Assembly: GCF_009697225.1 (NCBI RefSeq) | Contig: NZ_WIND01000010.1 | Coordinates: 1 to 64,000 of the forward strand | Reading direction: 5' to 3' | Source of the DNA: Halovulum marinum | GTDB taxonomy: Bacteria; Pseudomonadota; Alphaproteobacteria; Rhodobacterales; Rhodobacteraceae | Length of the DNA stretch: 64,000 nucleotides | In this document: positions 35,552-45,300 of the stretch, one piece after another | How the letters are laid out: every line of letters starts with the position of its first letter | Numbering within the stretch: the stretch's first letter is position 1 | Notes under the pieces: generated by a model | Seen by the model: the letters and a program-made list of their open reading frames with translations, nothing else | Databases searched by the model: none | Told to the model about the DNA's origin: nothing | Made by a program: the position numbers and the translations under genes

Positions 35552-36958
35552 TCAGTTCCGCCGCGGCACCAGGTTGCGCAGCAGCGACAGCATCCCGCGT
35601 GGCGCCGGTGGCGCCGACGGCTCGCCGGGCCGGCCGGCGGCCGTCTCCTCGTCCTCGGGCGCCGCGGCCTTCCCCGCGGCGGCGCCTCCTCCGGCCGCCC
35701 CGCCGGCGGCGCCGCCAGAGGGCGCCTGCCCGCCCGGGTCCGCCGAAGCGGCCGCGCGCAGTGCGTGCAGCCGCTCCAGCCGGTCGACGTAATGCCCGTG
35801 CTGGGTATCGGCCCACTTCGCCATGCTGTCCACGGCGCGGGCCTGCTCCACCTGGGCGATCGCCTTCTTCTGGTGGCGGATCGCCAGATCCAGCTTGCCT
35901 TCGGCCTCGGCCTGCCTGGATTCCATCACGCTGACGCGGCCGCGCTGCATCGCCAGGTCGGCGTTGAAGCGGCCGATCACATGGCGCACGATCGGCGTGT
36001 AGTCCGCGGTTTCCAGCTTGTGGAAATTGCCCTCGCCGTAGCGCGACCAGTCCGGCTGCAAGTCCTGCTCCGAGATCTGCGGCCACAGCCGGGCCAGGCG
36101 ACGGTTCTGCGCGTCGAACCGGGCCTGGATCTCGCGCGCCGTCTCCTGGCCGACGGCAAGCGGCTCCTCGCAGGGCAACTCCTCGATGAAGAAGGTGCGG
36201 AACATCGGGTGCAGCTCGCGCGGCTTGTTGGTGGCGTTCTCGCGCACCAGCGCGTTCATCAGCGCCACCACGCGATAATCGACGGTGCTGTTGATGCGGC
36301 GGTCGGGGGCGTAGTCGGCCTGCGGGTCCAGCCCCAGCCGGCGCTTGAAATACTCCACCGGCCGCTTTTCGCGCACGAACGGCACCGGCGTCACCGCCTG
36401 CTCGCCGAAGGCGTTGGCCCATCGCTCCAGCAGCGCGGGGTAGTTGTAGTACGGGTTCCCCGGCTTGACGCGCTCGAAGAAGCGTTCGTCGATGTGCATG
36501 CCGACCCGCGCGCCGGTCGATGCCAGCGACAGCGCGGTGTCGATCTGCGGCCGCAGGAAGCAGACAATCTCGACCGCGTCGAACTGCGGCTTCACGATCC
36601 CCGCGGTGCGGTCGACCATCTCCTGGAAGCGCAGGCGGCTGTGCAGGTGCTCGGAGCTGACGAAATAGGTGTGCGCCCCGGCGGCGCGCGCCGCCTCGAC
36701 GTCACGGGCGAAGGCCGCCAGCGTGCGGTCGCGGAACGCCTCGTGGTCCGCCTCGGTCTGGATGCCGTAGAAGCCGAAACCGTCCTCGCGCTCGTCGGGC
36801 CTGCGCGCGATCACCGACAGCTTGCGGTTGTTGGGCACGTCGAAGGCCTGCGCGTACCACACGCCCTGCCGGCGCAGCGCCTGGGTGTTCTCGTGCATCC
36901 AGATCTGGAAGGCGGTGGTACCGGTCTTCTCGGTCCCGATGTGCAGTATCAGCTTCAT
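35552..36958 (-). CDS. Sulfotransferase-like protein with low-complexity C-terminus
   Basis: 468 residues from ATG 36958. The N-terminus MKLILHIGTEKTGTTAFQIW matches the 5'-phosphosulfate-binding loop of PAPS-dependent sulfotransferases, and VEIVCFLRPQIDTALSL gives the second (3'-phosphate) motif. The middle and C-terminal third are helical (ESRQAEAEGKLDLAIRHQKK), then comes a Gly/Ala/Pro-rich linker of about 40 residues before a basic end (MLSLLRNLVPRRN). Such proteins are frequent near surface-glycan genes in Rhodobacteraceae. Acceptor unknown. Confidence 0.65.
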   Translation of the reverse strand: MKLILHIGTEKTGTTAFQIWMHENTQALRRQGVWYAQAFDVPNNRKLSVIARRPDEREDGFGFYGIQTEADHEAFRDRTLAAFARDVEAARAAGAHTYFVSSEHLHSRLRFQEMVDRTAGIVKPQFDAVEIVCFLRPQIDTALSLASTGARVGMHIDERFFERVKPGNPYYNYPALLERWANAFGEQAVTPVPFVREKRPVEYFKRRLGLDPQADYAPDRRINSTVDYRVVALMNALVRENATNKPRELHPMFRTFFIEELPCEEPLAVGQETAREIQARFDAQNRRLARLWPQISEQDLQPDWSRYGEGNFHKLETADYTPIVRHVIGRFNADLAMQRGRVSVMESRQAEAEGKLDLAIRHQKKAIAQVEQARAVDSMAKWADTQHGHYVDRLERLHALRAAASADPGGQAPSGGAAGGAAGGGAAAGKAAAPEDEETAAGRPGEPSAPPAPRGMLSLLRNLVPRRN

Positions 36959-37127
36959 GGCATATCCCCGGCGGCACGCCGCCGACACCGGCACCCGGGG
37001 GGCGGCCTGCCCGTGCGAGGCGCCGCGCCCGCGTTCTGCGTCCCTGTTGGGTACGGGCAGAACGGCCGGTTGACAAGCAGCAGCTTCGCGCAGCGCCGCG
37101 ACCGGCGAGCGGCCGTTCCCGCGGCGC

Positions 37128-37946
37128 TCAGCGCGCGCGGCCGTCCGCCCGCAGCAGCCCCGGAGCCGGGTCGGCGTGCAGCGCGCGCACGTTGCCGTCG
37201 CCCAGCGCCGGATACAGCCGCCGGACCAGCGGGTCGTGGCCGGGGATCACGTGCGCATCGCTGTCAGCCAGCGCCCGGATCTGCGCGAACCCGTCCAGCA
37301 TGTCCTGCATGTCGACCACGATCGGGAACGGCTTTCCGGACAGGAAGTTCTCGTAGTAGTGGCTGGCGTCCGAGGCCAGCACCACCCAGCCGCGCCGGGT
37401 GCGCACCCGCACCGCCTGCAGGCCGCGCGAATGGCCGCCGATCAGGTGCAGCTCGACCCCCGGCGCGACCTCGGCGCTGCCCGAGACGAACCGCACCCGC
37501 CCGGCGAACAGCGCCCGGACCATGTCGCAGACATGCGCGCCGGTGAACGGCATGCGCAGCGCGTCGTGGCACATGCACGGGCCGGTGGCATAAGCCATCT
37601 CGGCCTCCTGCACCCACAGCCGCGCGTTCGGGAACGCGTGCAGCGAGCCGGCGTGGTCGTAGTGCAGATGCGTCAGGATCACCGTCTCGATACTGCCCGG
37701 GTCGATCCCGCGGTTGGCCAGCATCACCTCGGGCGGGGTCTCGATCGGGCGGCCGCGGGCGGCGCCCTCGGCGCGGTCGTAGCCGGTGTCGACCAGGATC
37801 CGCCGGCCGCCGCCCTCCAGCAGCCAGACATAGTAGTCCATCGGGTGCGGCGCGGCGTGGTCGTCGTCGAACACGAAGCTGTCGCGCCGCGTGCGCGCGC
37901 CGCGTTCGGCGTACTTGAAGGCGGTGATCTGCCAGCTGTCGCTCAT
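37128..37946 (-). CDS. Metallo-beta-lactamase-fold lactonase (AHL-lactonase-like)
   Basis: 272 residues from ATG 37946, which overlaps the stop of the Gfo/Idh gene (ATGA). Zinc ligands are in order: VILTHLHYDHAGS (HxHxDH), a later GGHSRG, the bridging Asp in ASDASHYYEN, and VIPGHDP. RILVDTGYD is the usual first strand. The family includes N-acyl-homoserine lactonases and broader lactonases. The coupling to a Gfo/Idh oxidoreductase, which can produce sugar lactones, favours a metabolic lactonase over quorum quenching. Confidence 0.75.
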   Translation of the reverse strand: MSDSWQITAFKYAERGARTRRDSFVFDDDHAAPHPMDYYVWLLEGGGRRILVDTGYDRAEGAARGRPIETPPEVMLANRGIDPGSIETVILTHLHYDHAGSLHAFPNARLWVQEAEMAYATGPCMCHDALRMPFTGAHVCDMVRALFAGRVRFVSGSAEVAPGVELHLIGGHSRGLQAVRVRTRRGWVVLASDASHYYENFLSGKPFPIVVDMQDMLDGFAQIRALADSDAHVIPGHDPLVRRLYPALGDGNVRALHADPAPGLLRADGRAR

Positions 37947-38992
37947 CGGCCGTCTCCGCCCGGGGGTCCGATCTCGATCTTCCGCCCTTCGGCGGCGGAC
38001 TGGTAGACCAGCCGCTCGACCTCGAGGTTGGCCAGATAGTCCCGCGCCAGCGTCTCGATGCCGCCGCGGCCGTCCAGCGCGTCCACGACGTGCTGCTGGA
38101 ACGCCTGCACGCAGTCGCCGCCGAAGTCGCGGTCGACGAAGACGTGCGGGTGCTCGGCCCACGCGGCCGCACCCCGTTCGCGCAGCCACAGCCGGCCGTC
38201 GCCGGTCAGGCGCAGGCTGGCGGCGGCGCCCTCGATCTCCAGCTCGCCCATGGTCAGGCGCGGGTCGTGCGCGGCGTGGTCCAGCGTCCGGTTGCCGTCG
38301 AACAGCGCCCGGCCGCCGCCGGCAAGATCGAGGATCACCAGTGCCGCGTCCTCGCCGACGATCACCGGGTTCACCCTGCGCAGATCGGCATAGACGCCCG
38401 CGGGCGCGCCGAACAGGAAGCGGAACACGTCGATCAGGTGGATGCCGGTCTCGTGGATCAGGAAGCGCGGCATCGCGCGGAAATACGGCTGCCGGTCGAG
38501 ATAGGCGTCGGCCCCGGCGCCGTCGCCGGGGCGCAGCGCGAAGCGCGCCTGCGCCACCGCGCCCAGCCGCCCCGAGGCCAGCAGCCGCGCCGCCTCGCGA
38601 TACCAGGGCTGGAAGCGGAAATTCTCATGCACCACCAGCCGGGTGCCCGCGGCCTCGGCCTCGGCGGTGATGTCGCGTGCCTCCTCGACGCTGTTGCAGA
38701 ACGGCTTCTGGCAGATCACGCAGGGCACCCGGCCCAGCGCGCGGCGGATCAGCCCGGCATGCGCCGCCGGGGGCGTGGCGATGTCCAGGATGTCCAGCGG
38801 CCCCAGATCCAGCGCCGCCTCGGCGTCCTCGACCACCGGCAGCCCGGCGAATTCCGCGCGCACCCGCGCCCGCGCACCGGCGGCGCCGTCCGCGACGCAG
38901 GTCAGCGCCACCCCGGCGATGCGGGTCCAGGCCGCGATCTGGTAGCGGGCGAAATAGCCGCCGCCGACCACCGCCACGCGCCTGTCGGTCAT
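37943..38992 (-). CDS. Gfo/Idh/MocA-family oxidoreductase
   Basis: 349 residues from ATG 38992; a TTG ten codons upstream is a weaker choice. Rossmann motif VAVVGGGYFARYQIAAW, then DILDIATPPAAHAGLIR, and VICQKPFCNSVEEAR with the EKP-like catalytic Lys (here QKP). RFLIHETGIHLIDVFRFLFG carries the conserved His region of the substrate side. It should oxidise or reduce a sugar or polyol using NAD(P). It is coupled to the downstream lactonase by a four-base overlap. Confidence 0.85.
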   Translation of the reverse strand: MTDRRVAVVGGGYFARYQIAAWTRIAGVALTCVADGAAGARARVRAEFAGLPVVEDAEAALDLGPLDILDIATPPAAHAGLIRRALGRVPCVICQKPFCNSVEEARDITAEAEAAGTRLVVHENFRFQPWYREAARLLASGRLGAVAQARFALRPGDGAGADAYLDRQPYFRAMPRFLIHETGIHLIDVFRFLFGAPAGVYADLRRVNPVIVGEDAALVILDLAGGGRALFDGNRTLDHAAHDPRLTMGELEIEGAAASLRLTGDGRLWLRERGAAAWAEHPHVFVDRDFGGDCVQAFQQHVVDALDGRGGIETLARDYLANLEVERLVYQSAAEGRKIEIGPPGGDGR

Positions 38993-39090
38993 GCCTCGGC
39001 TCGCATCGTTGGAATCCTTCAAGGAAAATGTCCCGCCGCAACGTATACGTCGCGGCGCGTGTGCAATTCAAGCACCGCCGGCGGGCGACC

Positions 39091-39849
39091 TCACCCGGTC
39101 TGGCGCAACGCGCCGCGGCGCAGCGCCGCGCCGAACGCCTCGAACAGCGGCCGCGACACCGGGTCGGCGGCGGCGTTCCACTCCGGGTGCCACTGCACCG
39201 CCATGGCGAAGCCGCGGGCGCCGTCGATGTGGATCGCCTCGGGGGTGCCGTCGGGGGCGTGACCCTCGACCACGACCCGCGCGCCCGGATCGGTGATGCC
39301 CTGCCCGTGCAGCGTGTTCACCAGCACCTCGTCGGCGCCGAGGATGCGGGCAAAGCGCCCGCCCGGCGTCAGGGTGACGGCGTGGCGATGTGCGAACTTC
39401 TCCTCCAGCGTGCCGTCGGGCGGCATGCGGTGGTTCATCCGCCCCGGCAGGTCGCGGATCTCGGGGTGCAGCGTGCCGCCGAAGGCGACGTTGAATTCCT
39501 GGAAGCCGCGGCAGATGCCCAGGATCGGCACCCCCTGCTCGACGCAGGCGCGGATCAGCGGCAGCGCCAGGTTGTCCCGGTTCAGATCGAAGGTGCCGTG
39601 CGCCTCGGTCTCGTCGTGGCCGTAGAAACTGGGGTGCACGTTCGGCCGGCCGCCGGGCAGCACGACGCCGTCGACCGCGTCCAGGATGTCGGGAACGGCG
39701 GCCAGATCGGGCCGCGCCGGCAGCACCAGCGGCAGAGCGCCGGCCACCTGCGCCACCGCCTCGATGTTCGACTCGCCGCAGGCCTGCGCCGGGTACTGGT
39801 CGTTGACCAGGTGGAAATTGCCGACGATGCCGACCACGGGGCGGGACAT
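39091..39849 (-). CDS. Class I glutamine amidotransferase-like (PuuD-type) hydrolase
   Basis: 252 residues. Catalytic features: PILGICRGFQEFNVAFGGTL with nucleophile Cys and oxyanion Gly, and AVQWHPEWNA with the catalytic His and Glu. The N-terminus VGIVGNFHLVNDQYPAQACG and VVLPGGRPNVHP fit the peptidase C26/PuuD group, which hydrolyses gamma-glutamyl amides such as gamma-glutamyl-GABA. The neighbours do not include other putrescine genes, so the true substrate is open. It is minus strand, 98 bases upstream of the Gfo/Idh gene. Confidence 0.8.
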   Translation of the reverse strand: MSRPVVGIVGNFHLVNDQYPAQACGESNIEAVAQVAGALPLVLPARPDLAAVPDILDAVDGVVLPGGRPNVHPSFYGHDETEAHGTFDLNRDNLALPLIRACVEQGVPILGICRGFQEFNVAFGGTLHPEIRDLPGRMNHRMPPDGTLEEKFAHRHAVTLTPGGRFARILGADEVLVNTLHGQGITDPGARVVVEGHAPDGTPEAIHIDGARGFAMAVQWHPEWNAAADPVSRPLFEAFGAALRRGALRQTG

Positions 39850-40034
39850 GCGAACACCTTCTCAATAGCCGACTCAAGGTCTAGCGCGCGCGGCAGCCAA
39901 GCAAAAGGCCCGGCGCCGGTGGTTTCATCGAAACACGGTGTCGGCCCGGAAAAGCGGCAGCAGGTGCGCGGTTTGCGGACAAACGCGCGAAAAAGGCGCT
40001 AGACCGGTGTCAGGCAAAGCGACGGAGACACCCC

Positions 40035-40997
40035 ATGGACTTCCTGACCGATCCCTTTCTGGTCGAACCCGGGCGCATCGACGGCCCGGTGCTGGTGACC
40101 GGCGCCGGCGGCTGCATCGGCGCCTGGACGGTGGCCGTCCTCGCCCGCTCCGGCGTGCCGGTGGTGGCGTTCGACCTGACCGACGACCGCCGCCGCCCGG
40201 CGCTGCTCCTCGGCCCCGAGGCCGCCGCCGCGCTGACCTGGGAGACAGGCGACATCGCCGACGCGGCAGCACTGGACGGCATCCGCGACCGCCACGGCAT
40301 CCGCGCGATCATCCACCTGGCGGGGTTGCAGGTGCCGTTCTGCAAGGCCTCCCCCGCCGCCGGCGCGCGGGTGAACGTCGAGGGCACGATCAACATCCTG
40401 GAAACCGCCCGCCGGGGCGGAGTGCTGCGGCTGGCCTATGCCAGCTCCACCGCGGTCCACGGGATGCCGCCCGGTGGCCGGTTCATGGCCACGCTCTACG
40501 GCGCCTACAAGCTCGCCAACGAGCACACGGCGCAGGTCTACTGGCTGGACTGGGGCGTGCCGTCGGTGGGGATCCGGCCCAACGTCGTCTACGGTGTCGC
40601 GCGCGACCAGGGGATGACCTCGGAAACCAGCGCGGCGATCGCGGCGGCCGCCCGCGGCGCGCCGTTCGAGATCGCCTTCGGCGGCCCGGTCAGCTGGCTC
40701 TACGCCGGCGAGGCCGCCGCGGCGTTCATCGCCGCGATCTGCACCGACGGCGCGGACGCCGCCGTGTTCGACCTCAACGGCGCCTGCATGTCGGTCGAGG
40801 ACGGCCTGGCGATCCTGTCCGAGCTCGCACCCGGCCACGGGATCACGACCACCGGCAGGCCGCTGCCGGTGCCGCCGGATCTTTCGGACGCCCCGCTCCG
40901 CGCGCGGGTCGGGGATTATCCGTCGGTCGCGCCGGCGCAGGGCATCCGGGACACGTTCGAAGCCTTCCGGCGGCTTGCGGCGGCGGGCCGGATCTAG
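40035..40997 (+). CDS. NAD-dependent epimerase/dehydratase (extended SDR)
   Basis: 320 residues. The glycine-rich loop is PVLVTGAGGCIGAWTVAVLA. The active site is YGAYKLANEHTAQVYW (YxxxK), with Ser in LAYASSTAVHG. IIHLAGLQVPFCKASP matches the NAD-binding fourth strand. It should act on a nucleotide sugar or a free sugar acid. The gene is divergent from the amidotransferase gene with a 185-base gap; CGGAGACACCCCATG gives GGAGA before the start. It ends seven bases from the convergent GlcG-like gene. Confidence 0.8.
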   Translation: MDFLTDPFLVEPGRIDGPVLVTGAGGCIGAWTVAVLARSGVPVVAFDLTDDRRRPALLLGPEAAAALTWETGDIADAAALDGIRDRHGIRAIIHLAGLQVPFCKASPAAGARVNVEGTINILETARRGGVLRLAYASSTAVHGMPPGGRFMATLYGAYKLANEHTAQVYWLDWGVPSVGIRPNVVYGVARDQGMTSETSAAIAAAARGAPFEIAFGGPVSWLYAGEAAAAFIAAICTDGADAAVFDLNGACMSVEDGLAILSELAPGHGITTTGRPLPVPPDLSDAPLRARVGDYPSVAPAQGIRDTFEAFRRLAAAGRI

Positions 40998-41004
40998 GCC
41001 GGGG

Positions 41005-41433
41005 TCAGGCTTCCGGCGTCAGCCCCGCCGCCTCGATGCCGGTCACGGCGCAGATCTCGTCGTTGTCCGAGGTATCGCCGGTCACCCCGACCGCGCCGAT
41101 CACCGCGCCCTCGGCGCCGCGCACCAGCACACCGCCCGGCACCGGCACCACCGCGCCGCCGAAGGCGCCGTTCGCGGCCAGCATGAAATAGGACTGCGCC
41201 TCGGCCCGCGCCATCTGCGCCTGCCCGCCCATGCCCAGCATCACCGCGCCATAGGCCTTGCCGTGGGCGATGGCATAGCGGCCGGGCGATGCGCCGTCCT
41301 GCCGGGCGAAGGCCTTCACCTGCCCGCCTGGGTCCAGCACCACCACCGACAGCGGCTTCAGCGACAGCGCGCCGCCCTTTTCCAGCGCCGCGGCGATGAT
41401 CCGCTGCGCGGCCTTGAGGGAAATCGTCGTCAT
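41005..41433 (-). CDS. GlcG/HbpS-family protein
   Basis: 142 residues from ATG 41433, overlapping the malate synthase stop (ATGA). The sequence shows the family pattern: [56 protein letters not shown], and [20 protein letters not shown] with [10 protein letters not shown]. GlcG is encoded with glycolate oxidase and malate synthase in many bacteria; HbpS relatives bind haem. The exact role is not known. The coupling to glcB supports a link with glyoxylate metabolism. Confidence 0.8.
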   Translation of the reverse strand: MTTISLKAAQRIIAAALEKGGALSLKPLSVVVLDPGGQVKAFARQDGASPGRYAIAHGKAYGAVMLGMGGQAQMARAEAQSYFMLAANGAFGGAVVPVPGGVLVRGAEGAVIGAVGVTGDTSDNDEICAVTGIEAAGLTPEA

Positions 41434-43592
41434 GCCATCGCCTCCTTCGCCTTCAGCCGGTAATGGTGCAGCAGCGGCTCGGTATAGCCCGACGGCTGCG
41501 CGCGTCCCTTCAGCACCAGATCGCAGGCAGCGCGGAACGCCGGCCCGTCGAAGCCGGGCGCCATCGGCGCATAGCCCGGATCGCCGGCGTTCTGCCGGTC
41601 CACCACCTTGGCCATGCGCTTCATCACCTCGATCACCTGGGCCTCGCTGATCACCCCGTGGTGCAGCCAGTTCGCCATGTGCTGCGAGCTGATCCGGCAG
41701 GTCGCCCGGTCCTCCATCAGCCCGACGTCGTCGATGTCCGGCACCTTCGAGCAGCCCACCCCGGCATCGACCCAGCGCACAACGTAGCCCAGGATGCCCT
41801 GGGCGTTGTTCTCGATCTCGGCGCGGACCTCGTCGTCCGACCAGTTCACGCCCCGCGCCACCGGGATCGTCAGCAGATCGCCCAGGGCGGCCCGCGGTCC
41901 GCCCCTGGCGATCTCGTCCTGCCGGTCCGGCACGTCGACCTGGTGGTAATGCGTGGCATGCAGCGTGGCGGCGGTGGGGCTGGGCACCCAGGCGCAGTTC
42001 GCGCCGGATTTCGGGTGGCCGATCTTCTGCTCCAGCATGTCGGCCATCAGGTCCGGCATCGCCCACATGCCCTTGCCGATCTGCGCGCGGCCGCGCAGCC
42101 CGCAGGCCAGGCCGACGTCGACGTTGTTGTCCTCGTAGGCGGCGATCCACTTCGTGCCCTTCATCTCGGCCTTGCGCACCATCGCGCCGGCCTCCATCGA
42201 GGTGTGGATCTCGTCGCCGGTGCGGTCGAGAAAGCCGGTGTTGATGAAGCAGACCCGGTGCTTCGCGGCGCGGATGCACTCCTTCAGGTTCACCGTGGTG
42301 CGGCGCTCCTCGTCCATGATGCCGATCTTGACGGTGTTTGCCGGCAGCCGCAGCGCGCGCTCGACATAGCCGAAGATCTGGTCGGCGAAGGCGACCTCCT
42401 CGGGCCCGTGCATCTTCGGCTTCACCACATAGACCGAACCCCGGACCGAGTTCCGCGGCCCGCCGGTCTTCTGCAGGTCGTGGACCGCGCACAGCACGGT
42501 GCACAGCGCGTCCAGCAGCCCCTCGGGGATCTCGGCGCCCTGCGCGTCCAGCACCGCCGGCGTGGTCATCAGGTGGCCGACGTTGCGCACCAGCATCAGG
42601 CTGCGGCACTTGACCTCGAGGCTGCCGCCGTCCGGGGTCTGGTAGCTCGCGTCCGGGTTCAGCCGCCGGGTGAAGCTCTGGCCGCCCTTGCGGACCTCCT
42701 CGGTCAGATCGCCCTTCATCAGCCCCAGCCAGTTGCGGTAGGCCAGCGCCTTGTCCGGCCCGTCGACGGCGGCGACCGAATCTTCGCAGTCCATGATCGT
42801 CGAGATCGCAGATTCCAGCCACACGTCGGCGATGTGCGCCGGATCGGTCTTGCCGATCGGGCTGTCCGCGTCGATCAGCACCTCGATCAGCAGGCGGTTG
42901 TGGCGCAGCAGGATGCTGTCCGGCGCCGCCGCCGTGCCCTGAAAGCCGGCCAGCGCCGCCGGGTCGGCCAGCGCCGCGGTCCCCCCGGCGATCCGCGCGA
43001 CCAGCGCGCCGTCCGCGACCGCCAGCCCGGTGACATCAGCCCAGGCAGCGCCCCGCAGCGGCACCGCCCGGTCCAGGAACCCCCTGGCCCAGGCGATCAC
43101 CCGCGCGCCGCGCTCGGGGTCGTAGCCGCCGCCGGCGGGCCGGTCGCCCAGCGCGTCGGTGCCGTAGAGCGCGTCGTAGAGGCTGCCCCAGCGCGCGTTC
43201 GCGGCGTTCAGCGCGTAGCGCGCGTTCATCACCGGCACCACCAGCTGCGGGCCGGGGATCGCGGCGATCTCGGGATCGACGTTCTCGGTCTCGACGGTGA
43301 AATCGCCGCCCTCGGGGACGATGTAGCCGATCTCGCGCAGGAACGCCTCGTAGGCGTCGGCGTCGTGCGGCTGGCCCTTCCGCTCGAGGTGCCAGTCGTC
43401 GATCCGCGCCTGCAGCCGCTCGCGGGTCTCGAGCAGCGCCCGGTTGCGCGGCCCCAGCTCGGCGACCATGCCGGCCAGCGCGTCCCAGAACGCCTGCGGC
43501 GCGACGCCGGTGCCCGGCAGCGCCTCCTGCTCGAGGAACCGGGCCAGCGCGGCCTCCACCTGCAATCCGCTCTTCTCGACGCGCTCGGTCAT
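41430..43592 (-). CDS. glcB: Malate synthase G
   Basis: 720 residues from ATG 43592 (GGAG seven bases upstream), the normal length for the G isoform. Signature parts: [99 protein letters not shown] and [18 protein letters not shown]. It condenses glyoxylate with acetyl-CoA to malate. No isocitrate lyase is in view, so glyoxylate may come from glycolate or allantoin. It is followed by the coupled GlcG-like gene. Confidence 0.95.
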   Translation of the reverse strand: MTERVEKSGLQVEAALARFLEQEALPGTGVAPQAFWDALAGMVAELGPRNRALLETRERLQARIDDWHLERKGQPHDADAYEAFLREIGYIVPEGGDFTVETENVDPEIAAIPGPQLVVPVMNARYALNAANARWGSLYDALYGTDALGDRPAGGGYDPERGARVIAWARGFLDRAVPLRGAAWADVTGLAVADGALVARIAGGTAALADPAALAGFQGTAAAPDSILLRHNRLLIEVLIDADSPIGKTDPAHIADVWLESAISTIMDCEDSVAAVDGPDKALAYRNWLGLMKGDLTEEVRKGGQSFTRRLNPDASYQTPDGGSLEVKCRSLMLVRNVGHLMTTPAVLDAQGAEIPEGLLDALCTVLCAVHDLQKTGGPRNSVRGSVYVVKPKMHGPEEVAFADQIFGYVERALRLPANTVKIGIMDEERRTTVNLKECIRAAKHRVCFINTGFLDRTGDEIHTSMEAGAMVRKAEMKGTKWIAAYEDNNVDVGLACGLRGRAQIGKGMWAMPDLMADMLEQKIGHPKSGANCAWVPSPTAATLHATHYHQVDVPDRQDEIARGGPRAALGDLLTIPVARGVNWSDDEVRAEIENNAQGILGYVVRWVDAGVGCSKVPDIDDVGLMEDRATCRISSQHMANWLHHGVISEAQVIEVMKRMAKVVDRQNAGDPGYAPMAPGFDGPAFRAACDLVLKGRAQPSGYTEPLLHHYRLKAKEAMA

Positions 43593-43784
43593 CAATCGCT
43601 CCATTTCCGCGGCGCCGCCCTGAACAGCCGCACCGAATAGTTGAGGTGTCTGCCCGCCCCGTGCGGCGGCACCGCGGACCCCTGCGGGCCGCGGCACCGG
43701 ACCGCCGGCCGGTTCGGATGGGTCTCAAATAAGGGATTCCGTTTCCGATAGGCAACCGCCGAGGCGGCGGACCTCGTCCCGGCG

Positions 43785-44474
43785 TCAGCCGGGCGGCCCC
43801 TTCAGCTGCATCGCGCGGTAGAAATCCGCCAGCGTGCGGCCGCGCTCGGCGCGGAACCGGCCGGCGTCGGCGGACTCGCCGATGCGGTCGATGCGGAACA
43901 TGCGGAAATCCTCGCGCAGCTCGCACCAGGCGACCAGGGTCCAGACCTTGCCCCAGAACCACAGCCCCAGCGGGCGCACGGTGCGCGCGGTGGGGCGCCC
44001 TTCGGCGTCGACATAGGCGATCGCCAGCCGGGTGCGCGCGTCGACCGCCGCCTCGATCGCGTCGAGCCGGGCGCGCAGCGCGTCGGTCATGTCCCAGCTG
44101 GCGGCGTGGATCTGCACCTCGCGGGCGCGGGCGCGCGCCTCGGGCGGCAACACCGCCTCGATCTTGACCAGCGCCTCCTCGGCGGCCAGCGCCAGCGACG
44201 CGCCGCCCCAGGCGCGCACCAGCCGCGCGCCGGCGACCAGCGCCGCGACCTCGTCGCGGGTGAACATCAGCGGCGGCAGATCGAACCCCTCGCGCAGCAG
44301 GTAGCCGACGCCGGCCTCGCCCTCGATCGGCACGCCGCAGGACTGCAGGTCGGCGATGTCGCGGTAGATCGTCCGCTCGCTGACCTCCAGCCGCGCGGCC
44401 AGACGCCGCGCGGTGGTCAGGCGACCGCCCCGCAGATACTGCACGATCTGGAACAGGCGGTCGCTGCGGCGCAT
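43785..44474 (-). CDS. WYL-domain transcriptional regulator (YafY type)
   Basis: 229 residues. The N-terminal winged helix is RLFQIVQYLRGGRLTTARRL with EVSERTIYRDIADLQSCGVP. The WYL-type domain covers about residues 135-215, with RLAIAYVDAEGRPTARTVRP and GLWFWGKVWTLVAWCELRED (YAFY-like W..W.L.A.C). It should respond to a small ligand and bind a palindrome. Its ATG overlaps the stop of the VOC gene by one base (TGATG), so the two are co-translated. A perfect 26-base palindrome lies upstream of the VOC gene and is the obvious operator candidate. Confidence 0.85.
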   Translation of the reverse strand: MRRSDRLFQIVQYLRGGRLTTARRLAARLEVSERTIYRDIADLQSCGVPIEGEAGVGYLLREGFDLPPLMFTRDEVAALVAGARLVRAWGGASLALAAEEALVKIEAVLPPEARARAREVQIHAASWDMTDALRARLDAIEAAVDARTRLAIAYVDAEGRPTARTVRPLGLWFWGKVWTLVAWCELREDFRMFRIDRIGESADAGRFRAERGRTLADFYRAMQLKGPPG

Positions 44475-44851
44475 CACGGGGTCTCGAACACGCCGATCGA
44501 GTTGCCGTCGGGATCGCGGATGTAGGCGAAGCGCCCGACCGGCAGCGCGATCGGCTCCGAGACGACCTGGCCGCCGGCCTTGCGCACCCGCTCCAGCGTG
44601 TCCTCCAGCCGGCCCGGCGCCGCCAGGTGCACGGTCGGGCCGCTGCCGTCGGCGGCGGGCTTGCCCGGGTAGAGATGCCCGGCGACGCCGCCGCTGGGAT
44701 CCTTCGGGCGGAACATCGCCATCGGGTTCGGGCCGTTGTCGTCGATCTCGAGGCCGGCATCGGTGACGGCGTTGTAGAACGCCACCGCCGCGGCCAGGTC
44801 GGTGACCGGGATCTCGGTCCAGACAGTGAAGTTGTCGGGTCGGTAGGTCAT
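44474..44851 (-). CDS. VOC-family protein (glyoxalase/bleomycin-resistance fold)
   Basis: 125 residues from ATG 44851. The paired beta-alpha-beta-beta-beta modules are visible: FTVWTEIPVTDLAAAVAFYN, GHLYPGKPAADGSGPTVHL and GRFAYIRDPDGNSIGVFETP, whose final Glu is the usual metal ligand. The second module's start (HLAAPGRLEDTLERVRKAGG) is canonical. Members bind or degrade small molecules and confer resistance. It is the first gene of a two-gene unit with the WYL regulator, 47 bases downstream of the palindrome. Confidence 0.85.
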   Translation of the reverse strand: MTYRPDNFTVWTEIPVTDLAAAVAFYNAVTDAGLEIDDNGPNPMAMFRPKDPSGGVAGHLYPGKPAADGSGPTVHLAAPGRLEDTLERVRKAGGQVVSEPIALPVGRFAYIRDPDGNSIGVFETP

Positions 44852-44897
44852 GCTGCGACTCCCATAGCACGTTTCGGTGCCATGGTTCTCGCACAGC

Positions 44898-44923
44898 CCT
44901 GCTGACAGCATGCTGTCAGCAGG
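44898..44923. promoter_or_regulatory. 26-bp perfect palindrome, putative operator of the VOC/WYL unit
   Basis: Two copies of the 13-base half-site CCTGCTGACAGCA face each other with no spacer. The site is centred about 59 bases upstream of the VOC start codon. Symmetric sites of this kind suit a homodimeric winged-helix protein, and the only regulator encoded nearby is the WYL protein at 43785-44474. Autoregulation of the pair is the simplest reading. Confidence 0.6.
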
Positions 44924-44963
44924 CCGCGCCGCTCACCGTGCCGTGAAGCGCCGCGACTGGCCG

Positions 44964-45218
44964 CTACTGGCCGGGATCGATCTGCGTCTCGGTCGCCGGC
45001 ACGGTCTCGATCGGGTCGTCGTCCTCGACCTCGACCTCCTCGCCGGTCAGCCCCTCGATCCGGGTCTCGGCGCCGTCCGGATCATCGCCGCCCAGGATCG
45101 CCCAGGCGGCGATCAGCAGGGCGAACAGGCCGCCCACGATCAGGCTCAGCGCGATCCCGCCCAGCGCGGGCTTGTGACGCCTGGCCTGCTTTTCGGGGCT
45201 GTCGTGCGGTGCGCTCAT
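44964..45218 (-). CDS. 84-residue single-pass membrane protein, unknown
   Basis: Starts at ATG 45218 with GGAGG upstream. A basic N-terminus (PEKQARRHKPALGG) is followed by one transmembrane helix (IALSLIVGGLFALLIAAWAI) and an acidic tail (EEVEVEDDDPIETVPATETQ). By the positive-inside rule the tail would lie in the periplasm. Small proteins of this design are common in Rhodobacteraceae; no function is known. It is oriented away from pepN, with the 13-bp tandem repeat in between. Confidence 0.55.
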   Translation of the reverse strand: MSAPHDSPEKQARRHKPALGGIALSLIVGGLFALLIAAWAILGGDDPDGAETRIEGLTGEEVEVEDDDPIETVPATETQIDPGQ

Positions 45219-45300
45219 CTCGGCCTCCTGCGCGGATTGCAACGGGACAACCACCTAGCCCGCGCCCGCGTTCCCGCCACCGGCCGGGCCGGCATGCGGA

